From Caulobacter sp. 73W (GTDB lineage Bacteria > Pseudomonadota > Alphaproteobacteria > Caulobacterales > Caulobacteraceae): a stretch of DNA of 64,000 nt. This document shows, piece after piece, positions 55,801-64,000 of this stretch (the stretch's first letter is position 1; each line of letters opens with the position of its first letter). The notes under the pieces are model-generated. The model had not been told where the DNA came from and ran no database searches. It was given only the letters and a program-made list of their open reading frames with translations. The stretch is from contig NZ_CP158375.1 in NCBI RefSeq assembly GCF_041021955.1, forward strand, positions 3,336,501 through 3,400,500, given 5' to 3'. Made by a program: the position numbers and the translations under genes.

Positions 55801-56711
55801 TGTCGAAGTTCTCGTCCTCCGACGCGGCTTTCGAAGGCTTCCGCCTGGCGCGGCATCATCCGCGCGCGGTGCTGATCTGGGCGGGGGCGTCGTTCCTGAC
55901 GACCATCGCGGTGGGCCTGCTGACGGCGCTGCTGTTCAGCGGCTCGCTGGCGCGGGCCGGCGGCGACGTCGATCCGGCCAATGCGACCCTGACGCTGGAG
56001 CTCGTGCGGGACGCCCTGATCAGTCTGCTGCTTGGGCTTGCGGTCATCTCGATCTATCTCAATGGCGTCTATCGCGCGGTCCTGCGAAGCGATGACTTCC
56101 ATGAAGATCGCTGGGGCTATCTGCGTGTCGGGCGCGAGGAGTTGCGCACGGCCTGCGCGGTGGTGGTGTACGGCGTGCTGTATGTCGCCCTGACCTTCGT
56201 CGTCAGCCTCGCCGCGGGGCTGCTGGCGGTGATCGGCGCCCTGATCGGCGCGCCGCAGACGCTGATCTATGTGCTTGTAGGCGCGGCGGTGGTGACCGTG
56301 TTCCTGGTCTGTTGGGTCCGCCTGACCTTCGTGCTGCCCATGACCTTCGACAAGGGGAAGCTGAGCTTCCGGGACAGCTGGCGGCTTTCCAAGGGCTGGT
56401 TCTGGCCGCTGCTGGGAATGAACGTGCTGACCTTCGCCCTGACGGCGGTGGTGATCCTGACGATCTTCATTGTGTCCATGGCGGTGGCGGCCATCGTCGC
56501 GGGCGGCAACCTGCGTGAGATGCTGCAAAGCTTCAACGCCGACACGCCGACCCTGGCCAGCTACCTGAACCCGCTGACCCTGACCTATCTTCTGCTGAGC
56601 GCCTCGATCGGGGCGCTGCAGAACGCGCTGCTCTATGGCCCCGCCGCCCATGCCTATCGGGTGATCTCGGCGGTGACCGCCGAGCGCGAGGCGGCGAAGG
56701 CCGAAGCCTAG
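55800..56711 (+). CDS. Multi-pass membrane protein, paralogue 2
   Basis: A 303-residue protein with six or more helices (AVLIWAGASFLTTIAVGLLT, VIGALIGAPQTLIYVLVGAA, LTFALTAVVILTIFIVSMAV). The cytoplasmic loop VRLTFVLPMTFDKGKLSFRD, SWRLSKGWFWPLLGMNVL is the family fingerprint, with the SW-LSKG-FWPLLG motif kept in the copy at 57459. Translationally coupled to the preceding paralogue. Its stop TAG is shared as CTAG with the convergent GST gene. Role unknown. Confidence 0.75.
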   Translation: MSKFSSSDAAFEGFRLARHHPRAVLIWAGASFLTTIAVGLLTALLFSGSLARAGGDVDPANATLTLELVRDALISLLLGLAVISIYLNGVYRAVLRSDDFHEDRWGYLRVGREELRTACAVVVYGVLYVALTFVVSLAAGLLAVIGALIGAPQTLIYVLVGAAVVTVFLVCWVRLTFVLPMTFDKGKLSFRDSWRLSKGWFWPLLGMNVLTFALTAVVILTIFIVSMAVAAIVAGGNLREMLQSFNADTPTLASYLNPLTLTYLLLSASIGALQNALLYGPAAHAYRVISAVTAEREAAKAEA

Positions 56712-57319
56712 GCCGCCGCGCTGGGCCGGGCCGAGGCCCGCGCCCGCCACGCGGCCAGGTTGGTCAGCCCCTCCGGCGGCTCCAGTCCGATGAAGGCTGC
56801 GAAGTCCACCGTGGTCAGGGCGACGATGTCGGCCATGGAATAGGCCTCGCCCGCGATCCAGGCCTTGCCGTCCAGCTCGCGGTCCAGCCACCTCAGCGCC
56901 CGCTCCACCAGCGGCCGGTTGGACTCGCCGAAGGTGGTGTTCTGCTCCAGAAGATGCGCCGTGAACGGATGGGCGTGGCGCCAGAACATGCCGGTGGGGA
57001 TCAGCAGCTGGAACTCCACCCGGCGGATCCACATGTCGATCTGCGCCTGCTCCAGCGCGGTGCGGCCGAACAGAGGCGGCTCCGGGTGCAGGCTTTCCAG
57101 ATAGCGGCAGATGGAGACGCTTTCGGACAGCATGGTCCCGTCGTCCAGTTCCAGCGTGGGCAACTGGCCCAGGCTGTTACGCGCCCTGTGCTCGGGCGAC
57201 TTGTGCTCGCCCTTGCGCATGTCGACCCGGATCTGGGGCAGGTCGACGCCCTTCTCCGCCGCGAACATGCGGACCCGGCGCGGGTTCGGGGCGGGGTTGT
57301 TCTCACCATAAAACTTCAT
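56708..57319 (-). CDS. Glutathione S-transferase family protein
   Basis: A 203-residue GST: thioredoxin-like half MKFYGENNPAPNPRRVRMFA with the Asn/Pro-rich active-site loop, RNSLGQLPTLELDDGTMLSE and SVSICRYLESLHPEPPLFG (Ser-containing glutathione site), then a helical half with WIAGEAYSMADIVALTTVDF. GGGAGG lies eight bases before ATG 57319. It sits between membrane-protein paralogues 2 and 3 on the opposite strand, so it probably was inserted into that cluster or is independent of it. Confidence 0.92.
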   Translation of the reverse strand: MKFYGENNPAPNPRRVRMFAAEKGVDLPQIRVDMRKGEHKSPEHRARNSLGQLPTLELDDGTMLSESVSICRYLESLHPEPPLFGRTALEQAQIDMWIRRVEFQLLIPTGMFWRHAHPFTAHLLEQNTTFGESNRPLVERALRWLDRELDGKAWIAGEAYSMADIVALTTVDFAAFIGLEPPEGLTNLAAWRARASARPSAAA

Positions 57320-57458
57320 CGGACAGGCCTCCCGCACGACCGCTCTGACGGCGGTTCAAACGGATGTTAGAGGCGCGAGGCCGTGGACCGCAAGGCTTCG
57401 CCTTGACCGCCCGCGCCTGCCTTGTGACTGTCCCGTCAGGCTGACAAGGAGCATGCAG

Positions 57459-58352
57459 GTGGCGCGGTTCTCGACTTCGGACGCGGCTGTGAAGGCTTTC
57501 GAAGTGATGGGTCGGCGGCCAAAGCCGATTATCGCCTGGGCCGTGTTCTACGCCGCGTTCAGCATCCTCATCGCGGCGCTCAACGCCCAAATCGCCGGGC
57601 CCGTCATGCTGGCGATGGAGACTAAGCAGGCCGCGCCTATGGAAATCTTCAGGCTGTTTCCCTGGTTCGCGGTTTGCGCGGTGCTGTTTTTCGCCGTCTG
57701 GACCATCGGCTACACCGCCATGATCCGGGCCGTGCTGACGCCGGAGGACGACCGGGCCTTCTATCTGCGCCTTGGTGGCCAGGAGTTGAGACAGGCGGGT
57801 GTGCTGCTGGCCTTCACTCTGATGCTGCTTGGCGTCTATTTGCTGTTGTTCATGGCCCTGCTGGCCGTGGGCTTCGGCGGCACCGTGGGCGGGCGTCCGT
57901 CCGCCTGGAGCCTCGCCGTCATCGTCGTGCTGGTCCTGGCGACCGTGAGCGCCATGGTTTTCGTCGGCGTTCGGTTGTCGCTCGCCATGCCGATCACCTT
58001 CGCCCGCGGTAAGGTGGAGCTGTTCGACTCCTGGAGCATGAGCAAGGACCGGTTCTGGCCGATGCTTGGGGCATATCTGCTGGCCGCGGTCGCGGCGACC
58101 TTGATCTACATCGTCGTCATGGTGCTGACGGTGCTGATCGCCTTCTTCGCCGGCGGCGGGTTCGGTGGTCTCGTAGCCATGTTCAGCACGATGCCGGTCG
58201 GCGCGGCGGAGGTCCTCCGGCCATTGCCCCTGACCCTGGAGATCGTCACTGCGCTGACGACCACGGTGACCAGCTTCATCACCGTCGCTCCGGCGGCGGA
58301 CATCTATCGGCAGCTGACGGAGGTGGCGGCGGAAAGGCCGGTCACGGACTAA
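57459..58352 (+). CDS. Multi-pass membrane protein, paralogue 3 (GTG start)
   Basis: A 297-residue relative of the 55800 protein. Start is placed at GTG 57459: AAGGAG (57446-57451) is seven bases upstream, and the N-terminus (V/M)ARFSTSDAAV then aligns exactly with MSKFSSSDAAF of paralogue 2. The ATG at 57453 is only one base from the ribosome site. Helices include AVLFFAVWTIGYTAMIRAVL, LAFTLMLLGVYLLLFMALLA and TLIYIVVMVLTVLIAFFAGG; the fingerprint is VRLSLAMPITFARGKVELFD, SWSMSKDRFWPMLGAYLL. Function unknown. Confidence 0.78.
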   Translation: MARFSTSDAAVKAFEVMGRRPKPIIAWAVFYAAFSILIAALNAQIAGPVMLAMETKQAAPMEIFRLFPWFAVCAVLFFAVWTIGYTAMIRAVLTPEDDRAFYLRLGGQELRQAGVLLAFTLMLLGVYLLLFMALLAVGFGGTVGGRPSAWSLAVIVVLVLATVSAMVFVGVRLSLAMPITFARGKVELFDSWSMSKDRFWPMLGAYLLAAVAATLIYIVVMVLTVLIAFFAGGGFGGLVAMFSTMPVGAAEVLRPLPLTLEIVTALTTTVTSFITVAPAADIYRQLTEVAAERPVTD

Positions 58353-58435
58353 GTGGCCGAGGTTGAGAGCCGGCTACGCCAGCCGCCCAAATGTATCGGC
58401 GATTGGCGCAGGAACAGACCATATGAGCCGAAGCC

Positions 58436-61339
<2,904 letters not shown>

Positions 61340-61418
61340 GGGTCCCGGAACGCAATGGCCGCAGGGGAGGCTGCGGCGCGACAGCGATATGTAGTGCTCA
61401 GGCGGCTGATTAATACAA

Positions 61419-61433
61419 GAACAAGGTGAGAAC
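61419..61433 (-). promoter_or_regulatory. LexA (SOS) box of uvrA
   Basis: Plus strand GAACAAGGTGAGAAC, that is GTTC-N7-GTTC read towards uvrA, the direct-repeat SOS box of alphaproteobacteria. It ends 80 bases before the uvrA start in a 165-base intergenic region, so SOS induction of uvrA is expected. Confidence 0.85.
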
Positions 61434-61441
61434 AAATGCCG

Positions 61442-61468
61442 CACTGCTGACAGGGAGTGTCAGCAGTG
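61442..61468. terminator. Hairpin between DUF1203 gene and uvrA
   Basis: CACTGCTGACA-GGGAG-TGTCAGCAGTG: a perfect 11-pair stem with a 5-base loop, 36 bases after the DUF1203 gene stop on the minus strand. No T-run follows in the leftward direction, so it is either a T-less terminator or an operator dyad; a third copy of TGTCAGCAG follows at 61470-61478. Confidence 0.5.
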
Positions 61469-61504
61469 GTGTCAGCAGAGTGGCTGGAGCGGCCCAGGCA
61501 GGGC

Positions 61505-61972
61505 TCACCCCCGCTCGATCCGCGCCGCGTAGCAGCCCCGGCGGGCGTTGTGGACCTGCAGGAACGCCACCTGGGGATCGGCGAAGAAGCGGGCGACGAG
61601 CGATTCCAGCTCCGTGCCCTCCGCCACCTCGGCGTCGCGCATCATGCCGGCGGCGTCGAAGGCGCGGACCGACAGCAGGCGGACACGCAGTTGCTCGGGG
61701 ATTTCGTTCTCGAACCGGGCGGCGGGGCGGTCGGCCTCCCGCACGAAGATGGCGTGGCGGCCGCGATAGGGCGTGTCGGCGTCGAGATACTCGTGGTTCA
61801 GCAGCAGGAGCGTCTCGCCCGGCTCGGCGTCTTCCAGGCTGACGCGGCAGGGAAAGCCGGGCTTCTTGTCCGCCGTCATGCGGATGACGCCCGCCTTGGC
61901 GAGAGCGGCGTCGGACCGGCCGAACAGGGCGCGGAAGGGATCTGGCGACAGGCCGGTGACGACGTAGGACAT
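61505..61972 (-). CDS. DUF1203 protein
   Basis: A 155-residue DUF1203 protein: SYVVTGLSPDPFRALFGRSD, MTADKKPGFPCRVSLEDAEP, GETLLLLNHEYLDADTPYRG, RHAIFVREADRPA and LQVHNARRGCYAARIERG are family hallmarks. Function unknown. GGAG lies five bases before ATG 61972. It is upstream of uvrA on the same strand but separated by a hairpin and the LexA box, so they are probably not one operon. Confidence 0.9.
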   Translation of the reverse strand: MSYVVTGLSPDPFRALFGRSDAALAKAGVIRMTADKKPGFPCRVSLEDAEPGETLLLLNHEYLDADTPYRGRHAIFVREADRPAARFENEIPEQLRVRLLSVRAFDAAGMMRDAEVAEGTELESLVARFFADPQVAFLQVHNARRGCYAARIERG

Positions 61973-62155
61973 GGAGGCTCCGTTGATTGAAGCCTGTGTC
62001 GTCCATGCCGCGCGACGGGGCGACCCGATCCTTGCGATTTGCCTGCCGCCCGGGTCGCGCCTATATTGAGCGCCTGTCCAGCAAGGGGGCCTCGGCCATG
62101 ATCAGCACCGGAAACGACCGCACCGTCCTTTCCCTCATGCTGTCTCAAGGTCGCC

Positions 62156-63733
62156 ATGCCCGCCTTTCTTACTCTGGACTCCGTCGCCGCCCGCACGCCT
62201 GACGGCCGGCCGCTTTTCGAGAACCTGACCCTGGCCTTCGGGCCGGGACGCACCGGACTTGTCGGCCGCAACGGCGTCGGCAAGACGACCCTGCTGCGCC
62301 TGATCGCGGGGGAGGCGACCGCCGCCGCCGGTTCGGTCGGCGTCAATGGACGCATCGGCGTGCTGCGCCAGGCCCTGGCCCCGGCGCCTGACGTCACGGT
62401 CGCCGACCTGCTGGGCGTGGCCGACGATCTGGCGCGTCTGGCCCGTATCGAGGTGGGAGCGGGCGACGAGGCCGACTTCTCCGATGCCGACTGGACGCTT
62501 CCGGCGCGGCTGGACCAGGCGTTGGCGGAGGTCGGGCTGGCGGGGATCGACCCGGCGCGGCCGGCGGCCTCGCTCAGCGGCGGGCAGGCGACCCGCGCCG
62601 CCCTGGCCAGGCTGCTGGTCGAGGCGCCGGACCTGATCCTGCTGGACGAGCCCACCAACAACCTGGACGCGGAGGGGCGCGAACTTGTGGTCCAGGTCCT
62701 GCGCGGCTGGCGCGGCGGTGCCCTGGTGGTCAGTCATGATCGCGGCCTGCTGCGCGAGATGGACCGCATCGTCGAGCTGTCGAGCCTGGGCGCGCGGGTC
62801 TATGGCGGGAACTACGACCTCTATGCCGAGCGCAAGGCCGAGGAACAGGCCGCCGCCGAGCGCGACTTGGCCGCCGCCGAACGGGACAGCGACCGCGTGG
62901 CGCGCGAGGCGCAGGCGGCGCGGGAAAGGCAGGCCCGCCGCGACAGCGCCGGCAAGCGCTTCGCCGCCAAGGGCGGGACGCCCAAGATCGTCCTCGGCAT
63001 GATGGCCGAGCGGGCCGAGAACAGCGGCGCGCGCGGCGAGGTCCTGGCCGAACGCCAGCGCGAGGCGGCGGCCGAGCGGCTGGACGCGGCGCGGGAGCGT
63101 GTGGAGCAGGCGCGCGAACTTGGCTTCACCCTGCCGTCCACCGGCCTGCCGCCCGGGCGGACGGTTCTGGCGCTGGAGGATGTGTCGTTCGGCTATGACG
63201 ATGCGCCGCTCCTGGGCGGCGTGTCGCTGCGCATCACCGGGCCGGAGCGGGTGGCGATCACCGGGCCGAACGGCCGGGGCAAGACGACCCTGTTGAAGCT
63301 GGCTGCGGGGCTGATCGAGCCGACGGCCGGCCTCGTGACGCGGGGAGGCTCAGCGGCTTTGCTGGATCAGCGCACGGCGCTGTTGGCCGACGACGAGTTG
63401 ATCCTGCAGAACTTCCAGCGGCTCAATCCCGGCGCCAGCCTGAACGACGCCCACGCGGCCTTGGCGCGCTTCCTGTTCCGCAACACCGCGGCGCACCAGG
63501 TCGCGGGCTGGCTGAGCGGCGGGGAGCGCCTGCGGGCGGGGCTGGCCTGCGTCCTGGCGCAGCCTGAGCCGCCGCAACTGCTGATCCTGGACGAGCCGAC
63601 CAACCACCTGGACCTCACCAGCATCGCCGCCATCGAGACGGCGCTGTCCGCCTATGACGGCGCCATGCTGATCGTCAGTCACGACCCCGATTTCCTCGAG
63701 GCCGTGGGCGTGGAGCGGACGGTGGAGTTGTGA
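62156..63733 (+). CDS. ABC-F family ATPase
   Basis: A 525-residue protein with two ABC ATPase domains and no membrane part, as in ribosome-associated ABC-F factors. Domain 1: Walker A VGRNGVGKTTLLRLIAGE near 36, signature SLSGGQATRAALARLL near 141, Walker B LILLDEPTNNLD near 160. A charged helical linker follows at about 220-320 (ERKAEEQAAAERDLAAAERD). Domain 2: TGPNGRGKTTLLKLAAGLI near 372, WLSGGERLRAGLACVL near 455, LLILDEPTNHLDLTS near 478. The linker is long and Arg/Ala/Glu-rich. It resembles Uup/YheS-like or resistance-type members; specific role unknown. AAGG precedes ATG 62156. Confidence 0.93.
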   Translation: MPAFLTLDSVAARTPDGRPLFENLTLAFGPGRTGLVGRNGVGKTTLLRLIAGEATAAAGSVGVNGRIGVLRQALAPAPDVTVADLLGVADDLARLARIEVGAGDEADFSDADWTLPARLDQALAEVGLAGIDPARPAASLSGGQATRAALARLLVEAPDLILLDEPTNNLDAEGRELVVQVLRGWRGGALVVSHDRGLLREMDRIVELSSLGARVYGGNYDLYAERKAEEQAAAERDLAAAERDSDRVAREAQAARERQARRDSAGKRFAAKGGTPKIVLGMMAERAENSGARGEVLAERQREAAAERLDAARERVEQARELGFTLPSTGLPPGRTVLALEDVSFGYDDAPLLGGVSLRITGPERVAITGPNGRGKTTLLKLAAGLIEPTAGLVTRGGSAALLDQRTALLADDELILQNFQRLNPGASLNDAHAALARFLFRNTAAHQVAGWLSGGERLRAGLACVLAQPEPPQLLILDEPTNHLDLTSIAAIETALSAYDGAMLIVSHDPDFLEAVGVERTVEL

Positions 63734-63737
63734 GGGC

Positions 63738-64000
63738 CTAAGCCCGCCGGTTCAGGGCGATGGCGACGCCGGCGTCGGCGGGGGCGTTGCGTTCGCCGCT
63801 GGAGCCGTAGCCGCCGACCGCGCCGCGCTGGGCCGCGACTTCGGCGGCGATGGCCTGGACCAGACCCTCGGTGACGGTCTTGGCGGCCTCCAGGGCGCGA
63901 CCGTGGCGGGCGAGGACGGAGTCGAACGCCTCGGTGGCGCGCAGCAGGCGCTGGCGCAGGGGCGGCGGGGCGCCGTTGAGGACCGAGGGATCGCGCTTCA
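63738..64000 (-). CDS. Partial gene, C-terminal part, possibly FlgN-like flagellar protein
   Basis: Runs in from the right edge; 86 codons plus stop TAG at 63738-63740 are visible. The sequence KRDPSVLNGAPPPLRQRLLR, ATEAFDSVLARHGRALEAAK, TVTEGLVQAIAAEVAAQRGA is helical and resembles the C-terminal end of alphaproteobacterial FlgN/FlbY-type flagellar chaperones (the x-RxGRALEAA-x-TEGL-x-IA pattern), followed by a Gly/Ala-rich tail (GGYGSSGERNAPADAG). This is a tentative assignment. Convergent with the ABC-F gene, 4 bases apart. Confidence 0.6.
   Translation of the reverse strand, partial: KRDPSVLNGAPPPLRQRLLRATEAFDSVLARHGRALEAAKTVTEGLVQAIAAEVAAQRGAVGGYGSSGERNAPADAGVAIALNRRA

Overview
The window is high-GC DNA from an alphaproteobacterium, most likely Caulobacter or a close relative. 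The main reasons are two proteins carrying a module that resembles the N-terminal anchoring region of the Caulobacter S-layer protein RsaA, an alphaproteobacterial LexA box (GTTC-N7-GTTC) ahead of uvrA, several TonB-dependent receptors, and an Mla operon with a STAS-type segment fused to the permease. I recalled RsaA from memory; nothing was searched.

Layout. 1-8.7 kb: frameshifted GMC oxidoreductase, an HTH+GAF regulator, an alpha/beta hydrolase, a secreted-type RTX protein ending in an RsaA-like module, and katG with a strong terminator. 8.9-12.1 kb: a 1085-residue protein built almost entirely of 8-residue repeats, themselves organised in a ~192-residue super-repeat. 12.1-18.9 kb: small exported proteins, GST, S1/P1 nuclease, Nudix hydrolase, folD, YjbR-like, LprI-like, a DEDDh exonuclease and a double-HTH regulator. 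19-22.7 kb: a giant autotransporter-repeat protein with the same RsaA-like C-terminus. 23.5-31.4 kb: Rnk-like factor, small membrane proteins, an orphan antitoxin, an mlaEFD plus lipoprotein operon, and fadE.

31.7-38.7 kb looks accessory: a (frameshifted) MBL-fold hydrolase and an unknown protein diverge from a PHP-domain/SMC-like ATPase of the TrlF/Ppl kind, followed by an IS1182-like element with matched 22-bp terminal repeats. This is the best candidate for an anti-phage or nucleic-acid-processing system.

38.9-51.9 kb: TonB receptor plus PepSY protein under a perfect 11-1-11 palindrome, an ArsR/SRPBCC unit, an OpgD-like glucan protein, a second TonB receptor, and two tandem membrane-bound winged-helix/TolB-propeller regulators, the first frameshifted. 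52-64 kb: housekeeping genes including trmFO, three paralogous multi-pass membrane proteins, uvrA, an ABC-F ATPase and a partial gene at the right edge.

Three genes (GMC oxidoreductase, MBL hydrolase, first TolB regulator) are each broken by what looks like one surplus base. This may be real decay or sequencing error; raw reads would decide. Start codons were chosen by ribosome-binding site, signal peptide and paralogue alignment. All functions are inferred from motifs seen by eye.
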